64,000 bases of DNA from PLanc-01 sp035342095 (GTDB lineage: Bacteria; Planctomycetota; Phycisphaerae; Sedimentisphaerales; Anaerobacaceae). The notes under the pieces are model-generated. The model was not told the origin of the DNA and searched no databases. It saw only the letters and a program-made list of their open reading frames with translations. The stretch lies in assembly GCA_035342095.1 (NCBI GenBank), contig DAOQWL010000019.1, forward strand, positions 13,766 to 77,765. The letters run 5' to 3'. Below, in pieces: positions 50,668-59,437 of the stretch (the stretch's first letter is position 1; every line of letters starts with the position of its first letter). A program made the position numbers and the translations under genes.

Positions 50668-52635
50668 ATGGCGCATGAACATCTGCACTTGAAAGATCAG
50701 TTCGGAACCGAGCAGACCCGCGAGAAACAGTTCCGCGTGAGCCTGGCCCTGCTGGGCACACTGGCGGGCGGCGTTCTGCTCATCAACAGTTGGATCGGGA
50801 AGGCCTTCTACGCACCCGAGAGCTTCAATACGCAGTTGTTCGCGATGCTTGGCGCGCTGCTGCTCGGGGCCCCGATCGTCATCCACGCGATCGTGAGCCT
50901 GATCCACGGCGAGTCGCACATGGACGAGCTGGCGGCATTGGGCATCGTCGCGGCGTTCGCCGTCAGCGAGTATGTGGCCGCCGGTCTGATCGGCTTCTTC
51001 ATGCTGCTCAGCGAGCTGGTCGAGACGCGGACCGCCCTCGGGGCGCGGGCCTCGATTGAATCACTCATCCGTCTGACGCCCACGAAGGCCAACCTGCTCG
51101 AACAGGACGGTAAGGAGCGGGAGGTCAAAGTCAGCGAGTTGCGCCCGGGCGACCGGATTCGCGTGCGCCCGGGCGACAACGTCCCGGCCGACGGCGAGGT
51201 CTACGACGGCTTGAGCTCCGTGAACGAAGCGACGATCACCGGCGAGTCCCTGCCGGTGGACAAGGTGCCGGGCATGCAGGTCTTCGCCGGCACGAACAAT
51301 CTCACAGGTGTTCTCGACATCCGTGTGACCAAGGCGGGCAAGGACACGACGCTGGGGAAGGTCCAGACCCTGATCATGCAGGCGGAACACACCAAGATCC
51401 CGGCTATGCGGATCATCGACCGCTATATCTCCTGGTACGTGCCGACGATTCTGATGATCGCGTTCATTGCCTGGGTCTTCACGCGGAACATCAACCAGGC
51501 GATTACGATCCTCGTCATTTCCTGTCCCTGTGCGATCATTCTGGCGACCCCGACGGCCATGGTGGCCGCCATTTCGGCGGCGGCCCGTCTGGGCATCCTG
51601 GTGAAGAACGTCGCCTATCTCGAAGTAGCCGGGAAGATGACAGCCCTGGTGTTCGACAAGACAGGCACCGTGACGACCGGACGGCTCTACGTGACGAAGC
51701 TGACGCCCGCTGAGGGGGTCGAGCCGGGTGATCTGCTCGCGGAGGCGGCGGCCGCTGAGCAGATGAGCAAGCACCCCGCGGCCCGGGCCCTGCAGGAAGT
51801 GGCCAAAGAAGCGGGTCTGACCTTGCCTGCATCCGAGGGTTTCAGGGAAACACCGGGTAAGGGCGTCTCCGCGAAGATCAACTCGGCCCGCATTCTGGTG
51901 GGGCGCGATACGTTCCTGGCTGAGAACGGGATCGACACGAAGGGGGTGGCGGACCCCCGGCTGCACGAGGAGCAGGGGTTCAGCACGCTGTACGTCGCCA
52001 AGGACAACCGATGCATCGGCTGGATCGGCCTGCAGGACAAGACCCGACCCGAGGCGCAGCGAGCCATCGCGGAGCTGGTCGACATGGGCGTCAAACGCGT
52101 CACCATGCTCACCGGCGACCGCAGCGAGGTCGCCAACCGCGTCGCGGGCGAACTCGGCTGCACGGACTACAAGGCCCAGTGCCTGCCGCAGGACAAGCTG
52201 GCCGTCGTCGAGCAGATCAAGAAGGAGGGACATACCGTCGTCGTGGTCGGCGACGGGATCAACGACGCTCCGGCTCTGGCGGCCGGCGATCTGGGCATCG
52301 CGATGGGGGCCGCCGGCAGCGACGTCGCGATCAACTCCGCGTCCATCGCCCTGATGAACAACGATCTGCGGCGGATTCCGTTCCTCGTCGATGTGTCCCG
52401 CAAGACCCGTCGGGTGATCGCCCAGAATCTGGTTTTCGGGATTGTGTTCATCGTCCTGGGCATTTCCCTCTCGAAGTTCGTGCCGCCGGCGGTGGCGGCC
52501 TTCCTGCACTTCGCCAGTTCGCTGGTCGTCGTGTTCAACAGCGCGCGTCTCTTCCGCCAGGGTGAACAACTGGACGGGCCGCCGGTCGCGGCGCATCGCG
52601 AAGGGGAACCGCAATACGAACCGCAGATGGCATAA
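50668..52635 (+). CDS. Heavy-metal translocating P1B-type ATPase
   Basis: The 655-residue pump shows the TGES actuator motif (191-194), CPC in the membrane (286-288, ISCPCAIILATPTA), the phosphorylation site DKTGT (Asp330), the HP motif (SKHPAARAL) and GDGINDAPAL. There is no N-terminal HMA domain; instead a short His-bearing start, MAHEHLHLKD. The last membrane helix has SSLVVVFNSARLF, somewhat like Cu+ ATPases, but the metal (Cu+, Zn2+, Cd2+) cannot be settled. It exports metal from the cytoplasm. It lies between three SPFH genes and an ABC transporter, only nine bases upstream of the ABC ATPase gene. Confidence 0.92.
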   Translation: MAHEHLHLKDQFGTEQTREKQFRVSLALLGTLAGGVLLINSWIGKAFYAPESFNTQLFAMLGALLLGAPIVIHAIVSLIHGESHMDELAALGIVAAFAVSEYVAAGLIGFFMLLSELVETRTALGARASIESLIRLTPTKANLLEQDGKEREVKVSELRPGDRIRVRPGDNVPADGEVYDGLSSVNEATITGESLPVDKVPGMQVFAGTNNLTGVLDIRVTKAGKDTTLGKVQTLIMQAEHTKIPAMRIIDRYISWYVPTILMIAFIAWVFTRNINQAITILVISCPCAIILATPTAMVAAISAAARLGILVKNVAYLEVAGKMTALVFDKTGTVTTGRLYVTKLTPAEGVEPGDLLAEAAAAEQMSKHPAARALQEVAKEAGLTLPASEGFRETPGKGVSAKINSARILVGRDTFLAENGIDTKGVADPRLHEEQGFSTLYVAKDNRCIGWIGLQDKTRPEAQRAIAELVDMGVKRVTMLTGDRSEVANRVAGELGCTDYKAQCLPQDKLAVVEQIKKEGHTVVVVGDGINDAPALAAGDLGIAMGAAGSDVAINSASIALMNNDLRRIPFLVDVSRKTRRVIAQNLVFGIVFIVLGISLSKFVPPAVAAFLHFASSLVVVFNSARLFRQGEQLDGPPVAAHREGEPQYEPQMA

Positions 52636-52644
52636 GGTTGTGAC

Positions 52645-53889
52645 ATGGATTACGCCATAGAGACCGTTGCACTGACGAAAGTCTTCTCCGACTGGTGGGG
52701 ACGGGCCAAGGTCTATGCAGTGGACGACCTTAATCTGCAGATCCGTCCCAATGAGGTCTTCGGCCTGCTCGGCCCGAATGGCTCCGGCAAGACCACCACG
52801 ATCAAGATGCTCCTGGGCCTGCTGCACCCGACGAGGGGGCACGCCCTGATCCTGGGCGGCGACGGGACTCATCCGAAGATCAGCGCCCGCGTCGGGTTTC
52901 TGCCCGAGGAGTCGTATCTGTACCGCTTTCTGAACGCCCGCGAGACGCTGGACTTCTACGGCCGGCTCTTCGGCCTCGATTCCAGGACGCGGGAAATGCG
53001 GACGGAGGCCCTGCTGGAGATGGTCGGTCTCAAGGCGGTGGCGAGCCGGCCCGTCGGGACGTATTCCAAGGGCATGGCCCGCCGGATCGGGCTGGCCCAG
53101 GCGCTCATCAACGATCCGGACCTGCTGATCCTCGACGAGCCGACGACGGGTCTCGACCCCATCGGCACGCGGCAGATCAAGGACCTGATTATGAAGCTGG
53201 CCGAGCGGGGCAAGACCGTCCTGCTGTGCAGCCACCTGCTGGCCGACGTCGAGGACGTCTGCGACCGGATCGCGATCCTCTACGGCGGCAAGGTCCAGGC
53301 GCACGGTCGCGTCAAGGACCTCCTCCAGAAGACGAACAAGCGACAGATCCTCACCAGCGCCATCAGCGACGGAACCGCCGACCGCATCCGCAGGATCCTC
53401 CAGGAGGAGCACGCGGACTGTGAGATCTCCTCGCCCATGGAGAGGCTCGAGACGTTCTTCATCAACACGGTCGTGGAGGCGCAACAGCAGGCGACGCCCA
53501 CGAGCGGCGCGGTCAGCACGACGCAGATCGGCGAATTTCTCACTGCAGGGGCGCGGCAGGGCGACATTCTGGACAAGCTGGTCGCGGCCCCGGTGGTGGA
53601 GAGGGCGGAGGCCGGTCCGGTTCGGACGGAGAGGCCGCAGCCGCATGAAGCCGTCGTGCCCGAACCCAACAAGGATCTGCTCGCGAAGCTGACGCGATCG
53701 GCATCAAGTTCCAAAGTCGAGCCCGTTGGGCCGGGCAGGACGCAGCCGGCCGTGCCGACGCCCGAAACGACGGTCCATCAGGAACAGGTCAGGAAGAACA
53801 TCCTCGACGAGCTGACCGGCAAGAAACACCCCGACGGCTCGACCGTCAAACCGTCCGAGGGGCCCGGGGAGGACGGCGGCCATGCGTAG
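52645..53889 (+). CDS. ABC transporter ATP-binding protein with long C-terminal extension
   Basis: The 414-residue protein has Walker A GPNGSGKTT (43-51), signature YSKGMARRIGLAQALI, Walker B DLLILDEPTTGLDP and the switch His in LLCSHLLADVEDV. About 165 residues after the nucleotide-binding domain are Pro/Glu/Lys-rich and probably disordered, with repeated short blocks around DILDKLVAAPV, DLLAKLTRSAS and NILDELTGKK. It should energise the ABC-2 permease encoded next, whose start it overlaps by eight bases. The substrate is unknown; the repeated (D/N)xLxxL blocks could be a docking tail. Confidence 0.9.
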   Translation: MDYAIETVALTKVFSDWWGRAKVYAVDDLNLQIRPNEVFGLLGPNGSGKTTTIKMLLGLLHPTRGHALILGGDGTHPKISARVGFLPEESYLYRFLNARETLDFYGRLFGLDSRTREMRTEALLEMVGLKAVASRPVGTYSKGMARRIGLAQALINDPDLLILDEPTTGLDPIGTRQIKDLIMKLAERGKTVLLCSHLLADVEDVCDRIAILYGGKVQAHGRVKDLLQKTNKRQILTSAISDGTADRIRRILQEEHADCEISSPMERLETFFINTVVEAQQQATPTSGAVSTTQIGEFLTAGARQGDILDKLVAAPVVERAEAGPVRTERPQPHEAVVPEPNKDLLAKLTRSASSSKVEPVGPGRTQPAVPTPETTVHQEQVRKNILDELTGKKHPDGSTVKPSEGPGEDGGHA

Positions 53890-55258
53890 GGTCTGGGCCG
53901 TTGCGACCAACACGATCCGGCAGGCGTTGCGCATGAAGGTGGCCGCCATCTTCATCGTGCTGCTGCTGGTGCTGCTGCCGGTCATGGGGTATACCGCCTC
54001 GGGCGACGGCACGCTCAAGGGCCGGCTCCAGACTTTCATCAGTTATGGCCTGTCGCTCACGGGCCTGCTGTTGAGCCTGCTGACCATCATTGCGTCGATC
54101 TACTCGGTCACGAGCGACATCGAGCACCGTCAGATCTACACCGTCGTGACCAAACCGATCCGTCGATACCAGTTGATTCTGGGCAAGCTCCTGGGCGTGA
54201 TCGTGCTCAACGTCGCCTTGTTGACGCTTTTCTCGGGGATCATCTATGGCGTCGTCGTCCTCCTTCCGCGATTCGCCGGGGCGTCCGCGGAGGAACGGGT
54301 CCAGATCGACAACGAGTTCTTCACCGCGCGGGCGAGTCTCGTGCCGCCCCAGATCGATGTGAGTAAGGAAGTGAGGGAACTGTACGCGAAGCTCGAGGCC
54401 AACGATCAACTGGAGGCTGCGTATCCCAGGAGCAGTCGGGAGGAGATCCTGAAGTACCTGACGCAGCGGCTCCGCCTCGAAAGACGAGCTGCGACGATCG
54501 GGCAGGTGTTGATCTGGGAATTCAAGAACGTCCGCCCGAGCGATCCGAACAATCAGAGTCTGTTCATTCGCTTCAAGTACGATGTGTCGGTCACTCCGCC
54601 GGATGAGCAGGTGTACGGGAGCTGGCGCATCGGAGATCTGCGCGGCTGGCAGACCGGCACGTCGGTCGACACGCCGGTTTGGCCGGTGCTGCGCAAGGAC
54701 CCTGTGCGGAAGTTCCGCGAGATCGAAGTCCCCGCCACCGCCGTTGCCAAGGACGGGTATCTGGCGGTCGGCTTCATGAACCCGACTCTGAACAACACGG
54801 TGGTCCTGTTCCCCGTCGATGACGGCCTGGAGGTGCTGTACAAGGCCGACTCCTTCCTGGCCAACTATGTCCGGGCGGTCTTGTTGATCTTGTTTCGACT
54901 CGTGTTCCTGGCATGCTTGGGCGTGATGGCGGCGAGCTTCCTGTCGTTTCCCGTGGCGATTCTATTTTGTCTGGCGGTCTTCGTCACGGGCGCCGCGAGC
55001 GGAGGAATCATCGAGTCCTTCGGGTACATGAGCAGGAACGTCGGGCTGGTCTACCAGTACACGATCCAGGCTGTGATTCAGCTTCTGCCACAGTTTGACA
55101 AGATGAACCCGGCGCAGTTCCTGGTGCCCGCGCGTCTGATCTCGTGGGGGCTCCTCGGGCGGGTGGCGCTAGGACTGCTGTGTCTAAGGGCGGCCCTCGT
55201 GCTGGTTCTGGGTCTGATCATATTCAGCTTCCGGGAATTGGCGAAGGTCGTGATATAA
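53882..55258 (+). CDS. ABC-2-type transporter permease with large extracytoplasmic insertion
   Basis: The 458-residue permease begins VWAVATNTIRQALRMKVAAI and has two hydrophobic helix groups separated by about 200 residues (from ~125 to ~320) that should lie outside the membrane. IEHRQIYTVVTKPIRRYQLI marks the ABC-2 coupling region, as in the permease at 45098-46063. The last part (LVFLACLGVMAASFLSFPVA and onward) has four helices. Paired with the ATPase gene it overlaps, it would form an exporter. Folding of the outer insertion was not recognised. Confidence 0.85.
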   Translation: MRRVWAVATNTIRQALRMKVAAIFIVLLLVLLPVMGYTASGDGTLKGRLQTFISYGLSLTGLLLSLLTIIASIYSVTSDIEHRQIYTVVTKPIRRYQLILGKLLGVIVLNVALLTLFSGIIYGVVVLLPRFAGASAEERVQIDNEFFTARASLVPPQIDVSKEVRELYAKLEANDQLEAAYPRSSREEILKYLTQRLRLERRAATIGQVLIWEFKNVRPSDPNNQSLFIRFKYDVSVTPPDEQVYGSWRIGDLRGWQTGTSVDTPVWPVLRKDPVRKFREIEVPATAVAKDGYLAVGFMNPTLNNTVVLFPVDDGLEVLYKADSFLANYVRAVLLILFRLVFLACLGVMAASFLSFPVAILFCLAVFVTGAASGGIIESFGYMSRNVGLVYQYTIQAVIQLLPQFDKMNPAQFLVPARLISWGLLGRVALGLLCLRAALVLVLGLIIFSFRELAKVVI

Positions 55259-55263
55259 GAACG

Positions 55264-57102
55264 ATGGATGGGAGCCCGGCCTCTGGCGGGGCTCGACAAT
55301 GGATAATGCGTACGCGTGATCTCCTCATCTTGTTGGTTTGTGCCCTGGTAGCGGCGGCTTCGCTGTTTGCGGCGGGGTCGCAGCTCGACTTCATCAACGG
55401 CCAGCGGGAGAAGATGAAGCTCACCATCAATCCCGCGCTGGAGAATGCGCCGCCGTCCCTGGCGTTCGCCACGGTGGCGATGGGGGCCTTCCGCGGCCTG
55501 ATCGTGGACATCCTCTGGATGCGGGCCGACAAACTCAAGGAGGAAGGGCAGTTCTTCGATGCCCTGCAGCTCGCCAAATGGATCACGACGCTACAGCCGC
55601 GATTCGGGGCCGTGTGGGAGTTCCACGCCTGGAACATGGCCTACAACATCTCCGTGACGATCCCGGCGACGCAGCCCGAACAGCGGTGGCGGTGGGTCAA
55701 GAACGGGTATGAGCTGTTACGGGACGAGGGCATCCCGCTCAATCCCAAGTCCATTCGACTGTACCGCGAGTTGGGTCGGATCTTCCAGCACAAGCTCGGC
55801 GGCATCTCCGACGATGCGCACGAGTACTACAAGCTTCAGTTCGCCGAGGAAATCGGGCCTCTGCTGGACTCCGCGGACAATGGTCTGGGCGCGAACGACA
55901 ACAAGTATCTGGAAGCCTTGATCGCGGCGCCGAAAGAGTGGTCTAAGATCCGCAGCGATCCGAACCTGGCGTCGTTCCTCCAGGCGTTGCAGGCGGCCGA
56001 TGAGGGTTTTGTCAGCGAGGCGACCTTCGTGTCGAGCTACCTCTCCTTGCGTCAGAATCCATCGCGGTTCAAGCTGGCGGCCGGGGAGGTCATCGAAGCG
56101 TATCGCGACACCATCGCTCTCAGAAAGTTCGATCTGTTCGCCAAGGCCTACCAGTTGCGGCACGTGTGGAAGATGGACCCGGCGCTGATGCTCCGGGTCG
56201 GCCTCCTGCACGGCCCCGTCGACTACAGCGATTCGAACGTGCGTCTTCCCATGGATTGGCGCCATCCGGACAGTCATGCCATCTACTGGGCCGTTAAGGC
56301 GCTGGACGTGGCGATCCAGGAAAAAGACCGCGAAATCTCGACGCACGAGGCCAATACGGACATGATCGTGCTGCACAGTCTCCAGAACCTCTTTCGCTAT
56401 GGCAGGATTGTGATTACGCAGCGTCCGCCAGACCCGAACACGGGGGCCCCGGGCGGCAGGGATCTCTTCGTGAGTCCAGACCTGAGGTTCTTCGATTCCT
56501 ACAATAGAACGACCCTGGCGGTGCTGGACAAGTACACGGATGACCGCGGGCGGCTCGAAGCACGGAGGAACGGCCATCGGAACATGCTCAAGAACGCCGC
56601 GTTGTCCTTCTATCAAGCGGGTCTGAGGGCCAAAGCCGAGAACATCCTGGAGCAACTGAGGGCGGGTTACCCCGACTACCCGGAATTCCAGGTCCCGCTC
56701 GATGAGTTTGCCATGAATCGGATCAGAGAGGAACTCGAAAGCATTGGCGTCCACGACGCGACCGAGCAGATCATGACGCTTCTGGTCAATGCCTACCGTC
56801 TGTTGGCCCTGCACGATGACAACGGGGCCGCAGGCAATGAGCAACTGGCCGAAGGGGTCTGGCAGATGTATTACAAAGAGTTCGGCGACACGGACAGGAT
56901 TGCGTTGCCGGCCATGGAGAGGTTAAGATACCTCGCGCTGGGCCAGTTCCTTCAGAGCAATGCGTATCCGTTGTACATCCGCGAGGCCCTCTGGGAACGC
57001 ATCCAGAGGGAACAGCCGGATCTTGTCCGGCAACTGGAGCAGGCCGCGAAGCAGTTGCAGCAGGAACTGGAACAACAGCAGAAGACAAAGACGGGAAAGT
57101 AA
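55264..57102 (+). CDS. Membrane-anchored helical-repeat protein, unknown function
   Basis: ATG 55264, five bases after the permease stop, gives 612 residues; ATG 55306, which begins MRTRDLLILLVCALVAAASL directly at the membrane helix, is an equally good start. After one N-terminal transmembrane helix the protein is mainly alpha-helical with TPR-like stretches (GQFFDALQLAKWITTLQPRF, LRAKAENILEQLRAGYPDYP) and ends in a Gln-rich coiled coil (LEQAAKQLQQELEQQQKTK). It closes the SPFH/ATPase/ABC gene row and should face the outside; a structural role in the exporter is a guess. A structured repeat follows the stop. Confidence 0.75.
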   Translation: MDGSPASGGARQWIMRTRDLLILLVCALVAAASLFAAGSQLDFINGQREKMKLTINPALENAPPSLAFATVAMGAFRGLIVDILWMRADKLKEEGQFFDALQLAKWITTLQPRFGAVWEFHAWNMAYNISVTIPATQPEQRWRWVKNGYELLRDEGIPLNPKSIRLYRELGRIFQHKLGGISDDAHEYYKLQFAEEIGPLLDSADNGLGANDNKYLEALIAAPKEWSKIRSDPNLASFLQALQAADEGFVSEATFVSSYLSLRQNPSRFKLAAGEVIEAYRDTIALRKFDLFAKAYQLRHVWKMDPALMLRVGLLHGPVDYSDSNVRLPMDWRHPDSHAIYWAVKALDVAIQEKDREISTHEANTDMIVLHSLQNLFRYGRIVITQRPPDPNTGAPGGRDLFVSPDLRFFDSYNRTTLAVLDKYTDDRGRLEARRNGHRNMLKNAALSFYQAGLRAKAENILEQLRAGYPDYPEFQVPLDEFAMNRIREELESIGVHDATEQIMTLLVNAYRLLALHDDNGAAGNEQLAEGVWQMYYKEFGDTDRIALPAMERLRYLALGQFLQSNAYPLYIREALWERIQREQPDLVRQLEQAAKQLQQELEQQQKTKTGK

Positions 57103-57240
57103 GCACGAACACCGAAGCTCGAAGCCCATTCGAGAATCCGAGTCGGTCGAGGCATCGTGGAGCAGGGTGGTTTCGGATTCGCCCGGTTCGGCTGTTCGTG
57201 CTTGTTTCATATTTCGATATTCGAGTTTTGAGCTTTTTCG
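57103..57240. repeat. Degenerate CGAA/TTCG-rich inverted-repeat element
   Basis: GCACGAACA (57103-57111) faces TGTTCGTGC (57193-57201); between and after are many short CGAA, TTCG and GAATCCG words, and AAGCTCGAA (57113 region) faces TTCGAG and GAGCTT near 57220-57236. This style of imperfect palindrome is familiar from planctomycete intergenic regions (recollection, not searched). It sits between the ABC operon and the helicase gene. Confidence 0.5.
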
Positions 57241-57243
57241 AGC

Positions 57244-59397
57244 ATGGATGAGGCACTTCTACAGCGTTTAACGCCGTCGCAGAGGCAGGCCGTATGCCAT
57301 CGGGAGGGACCCCTGTTGGTTCTCGCGGGTCCCGGCAGCGGCAAGACCCGCGTCATTACCCATCGGATCGCGGCCCTGATCGACTCGGGCGTCAAGCCGT
57401 ACAACATCTGCGCGATCACCTTCACGAACAAGGCGGCCGAGGAGATGCGCCAGCGGGCCGTTTCGCTCGGCGCTTCCGGCGGGGCCTGCATCAGCACGTT
57501 CCACTCCCTGTGCGTGCGGATTCTGCATCGCTATGCCGATGCGGCGGGCATCGGACGCAACTTCAGCATCTACGACGACGCCGACCAGACTCGCTGCGTG
57601 AAGCAGGCCCTCGCCGACTGCAGTCTCGATACGGCCGCGTTCCCCGCCGGGCGGATGCTCGAAGCGATCTCGACGCTCAAGAACAAGCTCGTCGATCCCG
57701 AGACCTTCAAGGAGCAGGCGGTCGATTACTTCACGCAAGCGCTGCTGAAGGTGTATACCCGGTATCAGAAGCTGCTGGCGGACCGCAACGGACTCGATTT
57801 CGACGACCTGCTGATGAAGGTGGCCCTGCTGCTGGAGAGGGATGCGACGGTCTGCGGGGAACTGGCGGACCGCTTCCGGTACCTGTTGATCGACGAGTAT
57901 CAGGACACGAACCATGCCCAGTATCGGCTCGCCAAGGCGATTGCCGTACACCATCGGAATATCTGCGCCACCGGAGATCCGGACCAGTCGATCTATCGCT
58001 GGCGGGGCGCGGACATCCGCAACATCCTCGCGTTCGAGAAGGACTGGCCCGAGGCGGTGACCATCCGTCTGGAGGAGAACTTCCGCAGTGCGGCGTGCAT
58101 TCTGCAGGCTGCCGACCGACTCATCGCCTGCAACAGGAACCGCAAACAGAAGAGCCTGATCCCGACTCGCACGCACAAGGGCGAGTTCTCCGTCCAGTGT
58201 CATCCGGACGAAGCGGCCGAGGCGGACGCGGTGGGACGCAAGGTCCGGCAGCTTCTCGCCTCCGGCGTCTCCGGACGCGACATTGCGGTTTTCTACCGAG
58301 TCAACTCGCTGAGCCGGGCCCTGGAGGAGGCGTTCATCCGTCATAAGACGCCGTACCAGGTCGTCCGGGGTGTCGAGTTCTACAATCGCAAGGAAATCCG
58401 CGACGTGCTCGCCTACCTGAAGGTCCTGGTGAACCCGGCCGACGAGATCTCGCTGCTGCGGATCATCAATACGCCCGCCCGCGGGATCGGCAAGGTCACC
58501 GTCGAGAAGGCACAGGACTACGCGGTTCGCAACGGAATCCCGCTGTTCGACGCCCTCAGAAACGCCGGCGGGATCGAGGGCCTGGGCGATGCCGTCAAGA
58601 CCAAGCTGCTCGATTTCGTGCGGATGATGGAAGGCTTGGCGGCGCAGGTGGAGGGCAAGGTGGCTCCGCTGATGGAGGCGGTGTTCGACAAGTCGGGCCT
58701 GGAGCGGTCGTGCAAGGCCGCCGGCCCGGACGGCCAAACGGAAATCGAGAACATCGAGGAGCTGATCAGCACCGCCGCGGTCTACGACAAGCAGACGGAG
58801 AGCCCCTCGCTGGTGGACTACCTCCAGCAGATCGCGCTTTTCAGCGACGCCGACGCCTACGACAGTTCCGGCGAACGGGTCGCCCTGATGACCATGCACG
58901 CGGCCAAGGGGCTGGAATTCGAGCACGTCTTCATCATCGCCCTCGAACACGGCATCCTCCCCCACGAGCGGGCCAACGGCAGCCACGAGGACCTGGAGGA
59001 GGAGCGCCGGCTCTTCTTCGTGGGCATGACCCGGGCCAAGACGAATCTCTACGTCAGCTACGCCCAGTACCGAACGTTCCGAGGCCAGTACCTCCGGACG
59101 ATCCCCTCCAAGTTCCTCTATGAGTTGGGCGCCGGCCTGATTCCCGAGCCGCTCGACCTGGATGACCCGCTCCCCCAACGGCAGCCGGAGCCGGTCCGCC
59201 GCGCCGCGCCCGCGTTGCGGAGCGAGAGCAAGCCGGCCCCCTATGTGCCGGGCGAGCTCGTCAAGCACAAGACCTTCGGCCTCGGTCGTGTCAAGAAGTT
59301 TGTGGATATGGGCGCCAACAGTGTGGTGACGATCAATTTCAATAGTGGACAGACGAAGTCGCTGCTGCTACAATACGCCGACCTCACGAAGATGTAG
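57244..59397 (+). CDS. pcrA: UvrD/PcrA/Rep-family DNA helicase
   Basis: The 717-residue superfamily 1A helicase unwinds DNA 3'-5' in repair and replication restart. LTPSQRQAVCHREGPLLVLA (Q motif) leads to Walker A GPGSGKT (29-35); then ITFTNKAAEEM (Ia), FRYLLIDEYQDTNHAQ (II), GDPDQSIYRWRGADI (III), LEENFRS (IV), VALMTMHAAKGLEFEHVFI (V) and EERRLFFVGMTRAK (VI). The last ~50 residues (VPGELVKHKTFGLGRVKKFV) form the Tudor-like domain that in PcrA/UvrD contacts RNA polymerase. No strong ribosome site is visible before ATG 57244. The symbol is by family; uvrD would be equally fair. Confidence 0.93.
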   Translation: MDEALLQRLTPSQRQAVCHREGPLLVLAGPGSGKTRVITHRIAALIDSGVKPYNICAITFTNKAAEEMRQRAVSLGASGGACISTFHSLCVRILHRYADAAGIGRNFSIYDDADQTRCVKQALADCSLDTAAFPAGRMLEAISTLKNKLVDPETFKEQAVDYFTQALLKVYTRYQKLLADRNGLDFDDLLMKVALLLERDATVCGELADRFRYLLIDEYQDTNHAQYRLAKAIAVHHRNICATGDPDQSIYRWRGADIRNILAFEKDWPEAVTIRLEENFRSAACILQAADRLIACNRNRKQKSLIPTRTHKGEFSVQCHPDEAAEADAVGRKVRQLLASGVSGRDIAVFYRVNSLSRALEEAFIRHKTPYQVVRGVEFYNRKEIRDVLAYLKVLVNPADEISLLRIINTPARGIGKVTVEKAQDYAVRNGIPLFDALRNAGGIEGLGDAVKTKLLDFVRMMEGLAAQVEGKVAPLMEAVFDKSGLERSCKAAGPDGQTEIENIEELISTAAVYDKQTESPSLVDYLQQIALFSDADAYDSSGERVALMTMHAAKGLEFEHVFIIALEHGILPHERANGSHEDLEEERRLFFVGMTRAKTNLYVSYAQYRTFRGQYLRTIPSKFLYELGAGLIPEPLDLDDPLPQRQPEPVRRAAPALRSESKPAPYVPGELVKHKTFGLGRVKKFVDMGANSVVTINFNSGQTKSLLLQYADLTKM

Positions 59398-59437
59398 ATC
59401 GAGGTCTATATCTGGGCCACTATTGAAGGGGATGGTC

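Noticed and set aside
51061..53646. 861-codon minus-strand frame opposite the P1B ATPase and ABC ATPase genes
   Set aside because: Spans two well-identified genes in antisense, has no motif and typical shadow composition (His/Arg/Asp/Gln-rich).
57268..59268. 666-codon minus-strand frame opposite the helicase gene
   Set aside because: All helicase motifs are on the plus strand; the mirror frame has no features.
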